46,610 bases of DNA from Hyphomicrobiales bacterium (GCA_900466745.1 UBNE01000024.1:338-46947); one strand, 5' to 3'; shown: positions 19,487 to 27,480, counted from the first letter of the stretch. The notes: generated by a model from the sequence alone, not told the origin. Translations and numbers: made by a program.

Positions 19487-19532
19487 CGCCGTCATTCCGG
19501 GCTCGGGCCTGAAGGCCCCCGGAATGACGGCG
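19487..19532. repeat. Intergenic palindromic repeat, short form, copy 2
   Basis: Arms CGCCGTCATTCCGGG (19487-19501) and CCCGGAATGACGGCG (19518-19532) are perfectly complementary, and an inner stem GGGCCT/AGGCCC (19505-19518) extends the hairpin to an apical GA. It lies between tpiA and secG, both on the minus strand. The outer boundary sequence matches the other family members. Confidence 0.88.
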
Positions 19533-19582
19533 TGGTTCCGTGCAGAGTCAGGACGCTCCTAGCGAAGGAACAAGCGCGCCCC

Positions 19583-20347
19583 TCAGCCGGCGCAGGCCCG
19601 CGCGATCGCCAGGAACTCCTCCGCCTTGAGGCTGGCGCCGCCGACCAGCGCGCCGTCGACATTGGCGACATTCATCAATTCGGCCGCGTTCGAGGGCTTC
19701 ACGGAGCCGCCATAGAGCAGCCGCACGCCGGCCGCCGCCGCCTTGCCGACGATCCGCGCCAGGTCCCAGCGGATCGAGGCGTGCATCTCGGCGACGTCGT
19801 CGGCCGTCGGGGTCAGCCCGGTGCCGATCGCCCAGACCGGCTCGTAGGCGATGACGAGGCTCGCGGCGTCGAGCCCTTCCGGCACCGAGCCCTTGAGCTG
19901 CTTGCGCACCACGGCGAGCGCCTTGCCGGCCTCGCGCTCCTCGCGCGTCTCGCCGACGCAGATAATCGGCACCAGCAGCGCCTTGCGCGCCGCCTCGGCC
20001 TTGGCGCGCACGGTCGCGTTGCCCTCGCCATGGAGGGTGCGCCGCTCGGAATGGCCGACGATGCAGAACGCGGCACCGGCATCGGCCAGCATCGCGGCCG
20101 AGACCTCGCCGGTGAAGGCGCCGGAGGGCTGCACGCTGCAATCCTGCCCGCCGGTCGCGATGCGCGAGCCGATCAGCGCGGCGCTGGCCGGGAACAGCAG
20201 GGTCGCGGGCGGGCAGATCGCCAGATCGACGGCGGCCTTCAACGCGGCGTCGTAGCCGCGGGCGACCTCGGTCGCGATGGCGAGGTCGGCCTTGAGGCCG
20301 TTCATCTTCCAGTTGCCGGCCACCAGCGGCCTGATGCTGCGCGTCAC
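19583..20347 (-). CDS. tpiA: Triosephosphate isomerase
   Basis: TpiA interconverts dihydroxyacetone phosphate and glyceraldehyde-3-phosphate in glycolysis and gluconeogenesis. The 254-residue TIM barrel shows AGNWKMNG (N12, K14), the electrophilic histidine H99 in CIVGHSERR, the catalytic base E169 in [11 protein letters not shown], and the phosphate-binding [10 protein letters not shown]. The start is GTG at 20347, placing the conserved lysine at the usual position and preceded by GGAGGACG at 8-nt spacing; a longer in-frame start at 20434 would add 29 residues unlike the family. It diverges from ppiD across 190 nt and lies upstream of secG. Confidence 0.97.
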   Translation of the reverse strand: MTRSIRPLVAGNWKMNGLKADLAIATEVARGYDAALKAAVDLAICPPATLLFPASAALIGSRIATGGQDCSVQPSGAFTGEVSAAMLADAGAAFCIVGHSERRTLHGEGNATVRAKAEAARKALLVPIICVGETREEREAGKALAVVRKQLKGSVPEGLDAASLVIAYEPVWAIGTGLTPTADDVAEMHASIRWDLARIVGKAAAAGVRLLYGGSVKPSNAAELMNVANVDGALVGGASLKAEEFLAIARACAG

Positions 20348-20537
20348 GTCGGTCGTCCTCCGGTCTTGGCTGGGACCGCCTCTAGCAATGCCCGGCTGGC
20401 GCCGCAATCTCATGTGAAGCGACCGGGAAGCCAAGGCGGCGATTGCGGCTTTCGCCGCCGGTTCCTATAAGCAGCGCCGGAAAAACGCGCGCGGCCCCGT
20501 TTCGCGCCACGAACAGGCTCAGGGAAAGACAGTTTCC

Positions 20538-22451
20538 ATGATGATGCAGGGCATCCGCAAGGCGGGACAAGGTTTCCTCGGGAAGCTCGTCATCGCCGTC
20601 ATGTTCGGCTTCCTCATCATCTCCTTCGCGATCTGGGGCGTGGGCGACATCTTCCGTGGCTATGGCCGCAACGAGGTCGCCAAGGTCGGCAAGGTCGAGA
20701 TCGGCGTCGAGCAGATGCGCTCCGCCTATCAGAACGACCTGCAGAACCTGATCCGCCAGCAGCGCCGGCAGATCTCGCCGGAGATGGCGCGCGCGCTCGG
20801 CCTCGACCGGCAGGTCCTCTCCCGCCTGGTCAGCGAGGCCACGCTCGACCAGACGGCGCAGGGCATGGGGCTCGCCGTCTCCGACGAGACGATCCGCAAC
20901 CTGATCTTCGACGACCCGGTCTTCCGCGACGCCTCCGGCCAGTTCTCGGCGGCGCGCTTCAACGAGCTGCTGCGCTCCAACGGCTACAGCGAGCAGTCCT
21001 ATGTCGCGCTCCAGCGCGCCACGATCCTGCGCCAGCAGGTGGCGGAGCTGATCTCCGGCGGCTTCACCGTGCCGATCGCCCTCCAGGAAATCGGCAACCG
21101 CCTGCGCAACGAGAAGCGCGCCGTCACCTTCGCGCGCATGCCGGCGAGCGCCGCCGGCGAGATCGCCGCCCCGACGCAGGAGCAGCTCAAGAGCTTCTAC
21201 GACGAGCGCAAGGTCGCCTTCCGCGCCCCGGAATACCGGACCGCCGCGATCCTGGCGATCACCGCCGATGCCGTCGCCGACCCGGCCAAGGTCACCGAGG
21301 ACGAGGCGAAGGCGCGCTACGAGGCGCTGAAGGCGCAGCGCTTCACCACGCAGGAGACCCGCACGGTCGAGCAGATCCCCTTCCCCACCGCCGCGGAGGC
21401 GCAGGCCGCCAAGGCCAAGATCGACGGCGGCGAGACCTTCGACGAGATCGCGACCGAGCGGAACATCGCCTTCAAGGACCTGACGCTCGGCACCTTCACC
21501 CGCGACCAGATCTTCGACCCGGCCGTGCGCGAGGCCGCCTTCGCCCTGGAGCAGGGCGGCGTCAGCGCCCCGGTGACGAGCGCCTTCGGCGTCGTGCTGC
21601 TGCGCGTCACCAAGGTCGATCCCGCCCATGTCCGGCCCTATGAGGAGGTCGCCGAGGAGGTGAAGAAGGAGATCGCGACGGGCCGCGCCGCCAGCCTGAT
21701 CAGCGAGCTCCACGACAAGATCGAGGACGAGCGCGCCTCCGCCAAGCCGCTGGCCGAGATCGCCAGGCAGTTCAACCTGACGCTGCGCAGCGCCGGCCCG
21801 ATGAGCCAGGGCATGACCAGGCCTGACGGTTCGCGGGAAGAGCCCCTGCCCGGCGGCGACGCCACGCTGCGGGCGATCTTCGCCTCCGATATCGGCGTCG
21901 ACAACGAGGCGATCCGCCTGCCCCAGAACGCCGGCTATGTCTGGTTCGACATCAGCAAGATCGATCCGTCGCGCGATCGCGGCTTCGACGAGGTCAAGGC
22001 CGAGGTCGAGACGCAATGGCGCGCCGACGAGACCGCGACCAGGCTCGCCGCCAAGGCGCGCGAGCTGGTCCAGGCCCTCGACAAGGGCGAGGCCTTCGCC
22101 ACGGTCGCGGCCTCCGCCGGGCTGACGGTCGAGACCGCCACCGGGATCGGCCGGCAGGAGCAGCGCCCGGAACTGCCCGGCAACGTCGTGACCCAGATCT
22201 TCGGCACCACCGCCGGCAAGGCCGGCTCGGCCGCCGGCGCCGAGGGGAGCCGCATCCTGTTCAAGGTCGATTCGGCGACCGTGCCGCCCTATGTCCGCAC
22301 CACGCAGGAGGCGGATAATTTCGTGCGGCTGCTCTCGGCCAATCTGAGCGAAGGCCTGCTGCTGCAATATGTCGCCGAGCGGCAGGCCAAGCTCGGGGTC
22401 CGCATCAACGAGGCCGCCTTCCGCAGCGCGACGGGCGGGGCGCAGAACTGA
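20538..22451 (+). CDS. ppiD: Periplasmic folding chaperone PpiD (SurA-N / parvulin family)
   Basis: The 637-residue product is a membrane-anchored periplasmic protein of the PpiD type, assisting folding of exported proteins near the Sec channel. One transmembrane anchor lies at about residues 15-36 (GKLVIAVMFGFLIISFAIWG), followed by a SurA-like N-terminal chaperone region with VAKVGKVEIGVEQMRSAYQN and a degenerate parvulin-like domain around 265-375 (IDGGETFDEIATERN, FGVVLLRVTKV). A second chaperone-like C-terminal region follows. The start is ATG 20538 with AGGGAAAG upstream; two further ATGs at 20541 and 20544 are equally possible. trpE begins 2 nt after its stop. Prolyl isomerase activity is uncertain because many PpiD parvulin domains are inactive. 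Confidence 0.93.
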   Translation: MMMQGIRKAGQGFLGKLVIAVMFGFLIISFAIWGVGDIFRGYGRNEVAKVGKVEIGVEQMRSAYQNDLQNLIRQQRRQISPEMARALGLDRQVLSRLVSEATLDQTAQGMGLAVSDETIRNLIFDDPVFRDASGQFSAARFNELLRSNGYSEQSYVALQRATILRQQVAELISGGFTVPIALQEIGNRLRNEKRAVTFARMPASAAGEIAAPTQEQLKSFYDERKVAFRAPEYRTAAILAITADAVADPAKVTEDEAKARYEALKAQRFTTQETRTVEQIPFPTAAEAQAAKAKIDGGETFDEIATERNIAFKDLTLGTFTRDQIFDPAVREAAFALEQGGVSAPVTSAFGVVLLRVTKVDPAHVRPYEEVAEEVKKEIATGRAASLISELHDKIEDERASAKPLAEIARQFNLTLRSAGPMSQGMTRPDGSREEPLPGGDATLRAIFASDIGVDNEAIRLPQNAGYVWFDISKIDPSRDRGFDEVKAEVETQWRADETATRLAAKARELVQALDKGEAFATVAASAGLTVETATGIGRQEQRPELPGNVVTQIFGTTAGKAGSAAGAEGSRILFKVDSATVPPYVRTTQEADNFVRLLSANLSEGLLLQYVAERQAKLGVRINEAAFRSATGGAQN

Positions 22452-22453
22452 CG

Positions 22454-23968
22454 ATGCCGCCGATCGATACGTTCGAGCGCTTCGCGCAGACCTATGAGAC
22501 GGGCGCCCCGCAGCTCCTGCGCCGGGTCCTCGTCGGCGATTGCGAAACCCCGGTCGCCGCTTTCCTGAAGCTCCGGCACGCGACCTCGGGGCCGGCCTTC
22601 CTGCTCGAATCGGTCGAGGACGGGGCGGTGCGCGGGCGCTATTCGATGATCGGGCTGGAGCCCGACCTGATCTGGCGCTGCCATCACGGAAAGGCGGCGA
22701 TCTGCCGCCCGGCGCTGGGCGAGGCCTTCCTCAACGATTCCCGCCCGGCCTTCGAGAGCCTGCGCGCCCTCCTGGCCGAGAGCGCCATCCCCGAGGCCGA
22801 GGACCTGCCGCCGATGGCGGCCGGCGTCTTCGGCTATCTCGGCTACGACATGGTGCGCCTGATGGAGCGCCTGCCGGAACCGAAGGAGACCGGCACCGGC
22901 GTCCCCGACGCGATCCTGACCCGGCCGACGCTGATGGTCGTCTTCGACGCGGTGCGCGACGAGATCCATATCGTCACGCCGGTCAGGCGGCAGCCCGGCG
23001 TCGCCGCGCGCCACGCCTATGAGCGGGCGCAGGAGCGGCTCGACGCCGTCGTCGACGCGCTCGAAGGCGCCCTGCCCGCCGAGGCCGAGATCGACATCGC
23101 CAGCCTGCCCGAGCCGGTCACCACCTCGAACACGAGCGAGGCCGACTATCTCGCGATGGTCGCCCGGGCGAAGGACTACATCCGCGCCGGCGACATCTTC
23201 CAGGTGGTGCTGTCGCAGCGCTTCGAGGCGCCCTTTTCGCTGCCGCCCTTCGCGCTCTACCGGGCGCTGCGCCGGGTCAATCCGGCGCCGTTCCTGTGCT
23301 ATCTCGACTTCGGGGAGTTCCAGATCGTCTGCTCCAGCCCGGAGATCCTGGTCCGGCGGCGCGACGACACGGTGACGATCCGCCCGATCGCCGGCACCCG
23401 CCGGCGCGGCGCGACCCCGGCCGAGGACGAGGCGCTCGCCGCCGAATTGCTGGCCGACCCGAAGGAACGGGCCGAGCACCTGATGCTGCTCGACCTCGGC
23501 CGCAACGATGTCGGCCGCGTCGCCGAGATCGGCTCAGTCAAGGTCACCGATTCCTTCTTCATCGAGCGCTACAGCCAGGTCATGCACATCGTCTCCAATG
23601 TCGAGGGACGGATCGACCCGCGCCACGACACGCTGGCAGCCCTGATCGCCGGCTTCCCGGCCGGCACCGTCTCGGGCGCGCCGAAGGTCCGGGCGATGGA
23701 GATCATCGACGAGCTGGAGCGCGATGCGCGCGGCGCCTATGCCGGCTGCATCGGCTATTTCGGCGCCAATGGCGAGATGGACACCTGCATCGTCCTGCGC
23801 ACCGCCGTGGTCAAGGACGGCAAGATGCATGTCCAGGCCGGCGCCGGCATCGTCTACGATTCCGACCCGGCCTCCGAGCAGGAGGAGTGCATCAACAAGG
23901 CCAGGGCGCTCTTCCGCGCGGCCGAGGAGGCGATCCGCTTCGCCGCCCGCAGCGGGCGCGGCCAGTAG
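22454..23968 (+). CDS. trpE: Anthranilate synthase component I
   Basis: TrpE makes anthranilate from chorismate with ammonia supplied by TrpG, the first step of tryptophan synthesis. The 504-residue product has the N-terminal regulatory motif LLES at 50-53 with GRYSMIGLEP, and chorismate-binding core motifs GDIFQVVLSQR, RPIAGTRRRG (about 310), LMLLDLGRNDVGRV, GTVSGAPKVRAMEIIDELE and GYFGANGEMDTCIVLRT. The glutaminase is not fused, unlike the TrpEG fusion of Rhizobium and Brucella. The start lies 2 nt after ppiD, so trpE is probably cotranscribed with it and cannot have its own leader-peptide attenuator. No other trp gene is in the window. A strong hairpin follows at 23979-24002. Confidence 0.97.
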   Translation: MPPIDTFERFAQTYETGAPQLLRRVLVGDCETPVAAFLKLRHATSGPAFLLESVEDGAVRGRYSMIGLEPDLIWRCHHGKAAICRPALGEAFLNDSRPAFESLRALLAESAIPEAEDLPPMAAGVFGYLGYDMVRLMERLPEPKETGTGVPDAILTRPTLMVVFDAVRDEIHIVTPVRRQPGVAARHAYERAQERLDAVVDALEGALPAEAEIDIASLPEPVTTSNTSEADYLAMVARAKDYIRAGDIFQVVLSQRFEAPFSLPPFALYRALRRVNPAPFLCYLDFGEFQIVCSSPEILVRRRDDTVTIRPIAGTRRRGATPAEDEALAAELLADPKERAEHLMLLDLGRNDVGRVAEIGSVKVTDSFFIERYSQVMHIVSNVEGRIDPRHDTLAALIAGFPAGTVSGAPKVRAMEIIDELERDARGAYAGCIGYFGANGEMDTCIVLRTAVVKDGKMHVQAGAGIVYDSDPASEQEECINKARALFRAAEEAIRFAARSGRGQ

Positions 23969-23978
23969 GCCGATCAGA

Positions 23979-24002
23979 AAGGGCGGCGCAGGCGCCGCCC
24001 TT
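23979..24002. terminator. Hairpin between convergent trpE and UPF0114 gene
   Basis: AAGGGCGGCGC (23979-23989) and GCGCCGCCCTT (23992-24002) form a perfect 11-bp stem with a 2-nt centre. It starts 10 nt after the trpE stop and follows the UPF0114 stop on the other strand, so it can serve both. The T-run is short (TT then CC), so termination efficiency is uncertain. Confidence 0.65.
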
Positions 24003-24034
24003 CCGGTCAGTGGCCTTCCCGGTCAGTGGCCCTT
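24003..24034. repeat. 16-nt tandem duplication at the UPF0114 stop codon
   Basis: CCGGTCAGTGGCC occurs at 24003-24015 and again at 24019-24031, a 16-nt period. On the minus strand it duplicates the last codons and the TGA of the UPF0114 gene, leaving a second copy just after the true stop. It is probably a replication slippage product without functional effect. Confidence 0.75.
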
Positions 24035-24595
24035 GCCGCCGGCCAGCGTCATCCGGTCGACCCAGGCGATGCCGATCGCGGACAGGATGAAGACCACATG
24101 GATCGCGGTCTGCAGGATCACGCCGGTCGGCGTGTAGTTCGCGGTGACCGCGGTGCCGATATTGCCGGCCTCGATGAATGTCCTGAGCAGATGGATCGAG
24201 GAGATGCCGATGATCGCCATGGCGAGCTTGATCTTCAGGATGCTCGCATTGACGTGGCTGAGCCATTCCGGCTGGTCGGGATGGTTCTGCAGGCGCAGCC
24301 GCGAGACGAAGGTCTCGTAGCCGCCGACGATGACCATGATCAGCAGGTTCGAGATCATCACCACGTCGATCAGGCCGAGCACGACCAGCATGATCTGCTG
24401 CTCGCTGAAGGAGGTGGCGTGGCTGATCAGGTGCCAGAGCTCCTTCAGGAACAGGAACACGTAGACGCATTGCGCGACGATCAGCCCGAGATAGAGCGGG
24501 AGCTGCAGCCAGCGCGAGCTGAAGATGATGAACGGCAACGGCTTCATCTCGCCGTGGGCAGCAGGGTTCTGGGAATGGCCGCCGGGATGCGCCAT
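24023..24595 (-). CDS. UPF0114 (YqhA-like) membrane protein
   Basis: A 190-residue polytopic inner-membrane protein of the UPF0114/YqhA family; function unknown. Hydrophobic segments are visible near 26-48 (SSRWLQLPLYLGLIVAQCVY), 70-93 (MLVVLGLIDVVMISNLLIMV), 120-140 (ILKIKLAMAIIGISSIHLLR) and 156-177. The motif MVIVGGYETFVSRL is characteristic of the family. The ATG at 24595 gives MAHPGGHSQNP, a hydrophilic histidine- and glycine-containing N-terminus; a second in-frame ATG (MKPLPFIIF) at residue 17 could be the real start. It converges with trpE and diverges from the BA14K gene. Confidence 0.88.
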   Translation of the reverse strand: MAHPGGHSQNPAAHGEMKPLPFIIFSSRWLQLPLYLGLIVAQCVYVFLFLKELWHLISHATSFSEQQIMLVVLGLIDVVMISNLLIMVIVGGYETFVSRLRLQNHPDQPEWLSHVNASILKIKLAMAIIGISSIHLLRTFIEAGNIGTAVTANYTPTGVILQTAIHVVFILSAIGIAWVDRMTLAGGKGH

Positions 24596-24721
24596 GGTCG
24601 TTTCTTCGTCCTTCGCGTGGAGGGTGCGGGTGAGGTGCAGTGCAGCGCTAGATGGCGAGCGAATCGCCGATGCGCAACCCGTTTGCCCGTGACAAACGAC
24701 AGTCCGGCCACAATCCCGTGA

Positions 24722-24737
24722 CGGCGCAATTGCGCCG
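24722..24737. promoter_or_regulatory. 16-bp perfect palindrome in divergent region
   Basis: CGGCGCAATTGCGCCG is fully self-complementary. It lies in the 248-nt region between the divergently oriented UPF0114 and BA14K genes, about 120 nt before the latter's start. It has the form of a site for a dimeric regulator, but one such palindrome is expected by chance in a window of this size, so this is only a candidate. Confidence 0.3.
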
Positions 24738-24796
24738 ATATCGAGCGCTAGTCTTCCATCCAGGTCGACAGATCGCTAGGGTCGAGTCCTATCGGG

Positions 24797-24822
24797 GGAA
24801 CTGGCGGCGTTCCACTCCCGTT
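24797..24822 (+). promoter_or_regulatory. Candidate EcfG (general stress response) promoter
   Basis: GGAAC at 24797-24801 and CGTT at 24819-24822, spaced by 17 nt, match the -35/-10 consensus of EcfG/RpoE2-type sigma factors, which drive the alphaproteobacterial general stress response. Transcription would start near 24829, leaving a very short leader before AAGGAG (24831-24836) and the ATG at 24844. The match is exact, and the location immediately before a small exported-protein gene is typical of that regulon. Confidence 0.65.
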
Positions 24823-24843
24823 GGAGAAAAAAGGAGTTTCGTC

Positions 24844-25266
24844 ATGATCAAGTCTCTTGTCGTGGCAGCCGCGCTGGCCGGAGGAGCCGCCCTGGCGGCG
24901 CCGGTTTCGGCCGCTCCTCTCAATGCGGCCGGCGCGGCCCAGTCCCTCTCGACGGGCGGCAGCGCCCTGGTGCAGGAGGTGCAGTGGCGCCGCTACGGCT
25001 ACGGCCCGCGCTATTACGGCTATCGGCGCGGCCCCGCGATCGGTGCCGGCATCGCCGCCGGTATCCTCGGCGGAGCGCTCGCGGCCGGCGCCCTCGCCGC
25101 GCCTCCTCCGCCGCCGCCGGTCTATTATCCCGCGCCGGCGCCGGTCTATGGCTACGGCATCGAGGATGTCGACGCGATCGCCTATTGCTCGCGCCGCTTC
25201 CGCTCCTACGACCCCGAGACCGGGACCTATATCGCCAGCGGCGGCGTGGTTCGCGCCTGCCCCTGA
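24844..25266 (+). CDS. BA14K-like exported protein
   Basis: A 140-residue small secreted or envelope protein. Residues 1-23 form a signal peptide (KSLVVAAALAGGAALAAPVSA). The mature part has a Tyr/Arg/Gly-rich stretch (WRRYGYGPRYYGYRRG), a glycine-alanine hydrophobic segment (AIGAGIAAGILGGALAAGAL), a polyproline run and a C-terminal BA14K-like motif YCSRRFRSYDPETGTYIASG with a final RACP. The family is named after a Brucella immunoreactive protein with lectin-like activity; function here is unknown. The ATG at 24844 is preceded by AAGGAG, and the signal peptide starts there, so the longer in-frame start at 24652 is rejected. A candidate EcfG promoter lies just upstream and a strong terminator follows. 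Confidence 0.9.
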   Translation: MIKSLVVAAALAGGAALAAPVSAAPLNAAGAAQSLSTGGSALVQEVQWRRYGYGPRYYGYRRGPAIGAGIAAGILGGALAAGALAAPPPPPPVYYPAPAPVYGYGIEDVDAIAYCSRRFRSYDPETGTYIASGGVVRACP

Positions 25267-25298
25267 CAGCAACCGACGTCCCGGCCGGGAATCAATGC

Positions 25299-25329
25299 CT
25301 CCCCGCAGCGATGCGGGGAGTTTTCTTTT
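25299..25329 (+). terminator. Intrinsic terminator of the BA14K gene
   Basis: CTCCCCGCA (25299-25307) pairs with TGCGGGGAG (25312-25320) around GCGA and is followed by TTTTCTTTT. A 9-bp GC-rich stem, tetraloop and T-tract make a textbook intrinsic terminator 33 nt after the stop. It isolates the gene from xthA. Confidence 0.93.
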
Positions 25330-25402
25330 GCGGTGGAAAGCGGCTTGCCAGAGCGGCGGCGATCCCGCTTATCCTGCCTCCCGCCTCAGATCGGAGCCTT
25401 TC

Positions 25403-26182
25403 GTGCGTATCGCCACCTGGAACGTCAATTCGGTCCGCCAGCGGCTCGGCCATCTGCTCGACTTCCTGAAGGAGGCGGAGCCCGACGCGCTCTGCCTGCA
25501 GGAGATCAAGTGCCTGGATGCCGACTTCCCGCGCGGCGAGATCGAGGCGGCCGGCTGGCAGGTCGAGACGCATGGGCAGAAGACCTTCAACGGCGTCGCC
25601 ATCCTGAGCCGCGCCAAGCTGGAGGATGTCGGCCGGGGCCTGCCAGGCGACGACGGCGACGGGCAGGCGCGCTATCTCGAAGGCGTGCTGCCGTTCGGGA
25701 CGGGCGTGGTGCGGCTGGCCTCGATCTACCTGCCCAACGGCAACCCGCCGAACACCGAGAAATATCCCTACAAGCTCGGCTGGATGAAGCGGCTCACCGG
25801 CCATGCCCGGATGCTGCTCCGGCACGAGGAGCCGCTGGTGCTGGCCGGCGACTACAACGTCATCCCGGAGCCGCGCGACGCGCGCGATCCGGGCGCCTGG
25901 GTCAGCGACGCGCTGTTCCTGCCCGAAACGCGCGCCGCCTTCCGGGAGCTCCTCGACCTCGGCTTCGCCGACGCCCTGCGCAGCACGACCGATGCCGGCG
26001 GCCTCTACACCTTCTGGGATTATCAGGCCGGCGCCTGGCAGCGGAACAACGGCATCCGCATCGACCATCTGCTGCTGTCGCCGCAGGCAGCCGACCGCCT
26101 CGCCGGCGTCAGGATCGCCAAGCATGTCCGCGGCTGGGAGAAGCCCTCGGACCATGTGCCGGTGATCATCGAGCTGAACTAG
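25403..26182 (+). CDS. xthA: Exodeoxyribonuclease III
   Basis: Exonuclease III is an AP endonuclease and 3' repair exonuclease of the base-excision pathway. The 259-residue product has the full EEP-family set: WNVNS with N7, E34 in LCLQEIK, NGVAILSR, IYLPNGNP, LAGDYNVIPEPRD, RIDHLLLS, and the terminal SDHVPVI with H251. The start is GTG 25403, at the position where all family members begin (RIATWNVNS); upstream in-frame translation crosses the BA14K gene in another frame. It follows the BA14K terminator, so it needs its own promoter in about 75 nt. It converges with ssb across a region holding a palindromic repeat. Confidence 0.96.
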   Translation: MRIATWNVNSVRQRLGHLLDFLKEAEPDALCLQEIKCLDADFPRGEIEAAGWQVETHGQKTFNGVAILSRAKLEDVGRGLPGDDGDGQARYLEGVLPFGTGVVRLASIYLPNGNPPNTEKYPYKLGWMKRLTGHARMLLRHEEPLVLAGDYNVIPEPRDARDPGAWVSDALFLPETRAAFRELLDLGFADALRSTTDAGGLYTFWDYQAGAWQRNNGIRIDHLLLSPQAADRLAGVRIAKHVRGWEKPSDHVPVIIELN

Positions 26183-26211
26183 AGAAGGCCGGCTTTACGC
26201 GGGAACAGGCC

Positions 26212-26308
26212 GTCATTCCGGACCCGACCGGAAATTCTTGCCGAAACCTCTTCCGGCATGGCTTCAGGCATGGATCCCGAATCTCCGCTTCGCTGCGTCC
26301 GGGATGAC
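26212..26308. repeat. Intergenic palindromic repeat, long form, copy 3
   Basis: It is bounded by GTCATTCCGG (26212-26221) and CCGGGATGAC (26299-26308). The right half, AGGCATGGATCCCG followed by ATCTCCGCTTCGCTGCGT, is almost identical to the right half of the copy at 31219-31323 (one base differs in each block). It lies between xthA and ssb. Confidence 0.85.
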
Positions 26309-26441
26309 CCGCAGTTCCACAACACCGCGCCGGGCTCCGGAAAACCGCCGCGCGGCCGGCCGGGCAGCAGCGATGCGGGTCATGCCGGACGGAGCGCGGA
26401 AGCCCTGCCAGGACCTTTTGCCGGACAGGCTCCGTCGTGAA

Positions 26442-26460
26442 TCCCGGGTCGAGCCCGGGA
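26442..26460 (-). terminator. Possible hairpin downstream of ssb
   Basis: TCCCGGG (26442-26448) and CCCGGGA (26454-26460) form a 7-bp stem with a 5-nt loop, 31 nt beyond the ssb stop on the minus strand. There is no T-tract, so it may only stabilise the 3' end. Confidence 0.35.
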
Positions 26461-26491
26461 CCGCCCTCGCCTGCGTGCAGCAGCGCCGGGA

Positions 26492-27031
26492 CTAGAACGG
26501 GATGTCGTCGTCGAGATGGCTCGACGAGGAGCGCCCGCCGCCACCGCCGCCGCCCGACATCGCCGGCTGGCGCGAGCCGCCGCCCATCGCGCCGGAACGG
26601 CCGAAGGAGCCGCCGCCGGAGCGGTCCTCCCCATAGCTGCCGCCGCCGCCCTCGCCATATTCGTCGCCGCCGCCGCCCTGGCGGCTGTCGAGGATGGTGA
26701 GATCGCCGCGGAAACGCTGCAGCACGATCTCGGTGGTGTATTTCTCGACACCGGACTGGTCCTGCCATTTCCGGGTCTGGAGCTGGCCCTCGACGTAAAC
26801 CTTCGAGCCCTTCCTGAGATATTGTTCCGCGACCTTGGCCAGGTTCTCGTTGAAGATCACGACCGAGTGCCACTCGGTGCGCTCCTTGCGCTCGCCCGAC
26901 TGCTTGTCGCGCCAGGTTTCCGAGGTGGCGATGCGCAGATTGACGACCGGCTCGCCGCTGCCGAGGCGCCGCACCTCGGGGTCGCGCCCGAGATTGCCGA
27001 CCAGAATGACCTTGTTGACGCTGCCAGCCAT
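26492..27031 (-). CDS. ssb: Single-stranded DNA-binding protein
   Basis: SSB coats single-stranded DNA during replication, repair and recombination. The 179-residue product starts [20 protein letters not shown], the standard OB-fold beginning (about 1-110, with [20 protein letters not shown] and [10 protein letters not shown]), followed by a glycine/serine-rich linker (about 115-170) and the acidic tip DDDIPF that docks repair proteins. The ATG at 27031 is used; a GTG four codons upstream is also in frame. GGAG lies about 7 nt before the ATG. A LexA-type box at 27122-27136, about 91 nt upstream, indicates SOS control. In alphaproteobacteria ssb is usually divergent from uvrA; here uvrA is 4.5 kb away. 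Confidence 0.97.
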   Translation of the reverse strand: MAGSVNKVILVGNLGRDPEVRRLGSGEPVVNLRIATSETWRDKQSGERKERTEWHSVVIFNENLAKVAEQYLRKGSKVYVEGQLQTRKWQDQSGVEKYTTEIVLQRFRGDLTILDSRQGGGGDEYGEGGGGSYGEDRSGGGSFGRSGAMGGGSRQPAMSGGGGGGGRSSSSHLDDDIPF

Positions 27032-27121
27032 GACAGGCTCCACTTCCTGCGCACTTCAAACACAAACCGGCCGGACGACCGGAGCCGAACCCTATCGGCC
27101 TGTCCGCCCAATATCAATGAT

Positions 27122-27136
27122 GTTCCCGCTTTGTTC
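27122..27136. promoter_or_regulatory. SOS (LexA) box upstream of ssb
   Basis: GTTC (27122-27125), seven bases, then GTTC (27133-27136) exactly match GTTC-N7-GTTC, the LexA operator of most alphaproteobacteria. It lies 91 nt before the ssb start, where promoter overlap is plausible. Confidence 0.75.
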
Positions 27137-27178
27137 AAGGGGCCGAAAGCCGGTTTTCCCCGGCTGATTCGTGGGGCT

Positions 27179-27271
27179 TCACGGAGGATGCGACCGGCCG
27201 GTTGCGATCGCAGGCGAGGATCGGCGTGGCGAAAGCGCCAGCACGGCGCCTCGCAGAACCGCTTTCATCAT
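27179..27271 (-). CDS. Possible 30-codon peptide or frameshifted lipoprotein remnant
   Basis: On the minus strand GGAGGG is followed after 6 nt by ATGATGAAAGCGG, giving MMKAVLRGAVLALSPRR and a stop at 27179. The first 13 residues look like the start of a signal peptide. A one-base shift after the LAL codons would continue FATPILAC and a polar tail, like a short lipoprotein ending near 27135. Either this is a decayed small lipoprotein gene, a sequence error, or chance. I do not recognise a family. Confidence 0.25.
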   Translation of the reverse strand: MMKAVLRGAVLALSPRRSSPAIATGRSHPP

Positions 27272-27454
27272 CGCATTCCCTCCGGCTGCGCAGCCCGGTC
27301 GCTTCCTGCCGGCCGACCTCCTGCAGGGAGCGCAAAACCCGCGAATCGTTCCCTCGTCGCGGCGGGACGCCGGCCCGCTCCCTTTCGCCAGCATCGCGGG
27401 GCATGGCGGGCGCGCCAGTTCCGACCCTGCCGGGCCGCGGCCCGAAACGAAACG

Positions 27455-27480
27455 ACCCGGCAGGCCGACGCCTGCCGGGT
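27455..27480 (-). terminator. Hairpin terminator downstream of bioY
   Basis: ACCCGGCAGG (27455-27464) and CCTGCCGGGT (27471-27480) form a perfect 10-bp stem with a 6-nt loop, starting about 27 nt after the bioY stop. On the minus strand it is followed by CGTTTCGTTTCG, a moderate U-tract. Confidence 0.75.

Larger units (their letters stand above)
26183..26491. other. Convergent intergenic region xthA/ssb
   Basis: This 309-nt gap between convergent genes contains the long palindromic repeat (26212-26308) and a GC-only hairpin (26442-26460) after ssb. Open reading frames crossing it show no recognisable protein and look like high-GC artefacts. Confidence 0.6.
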
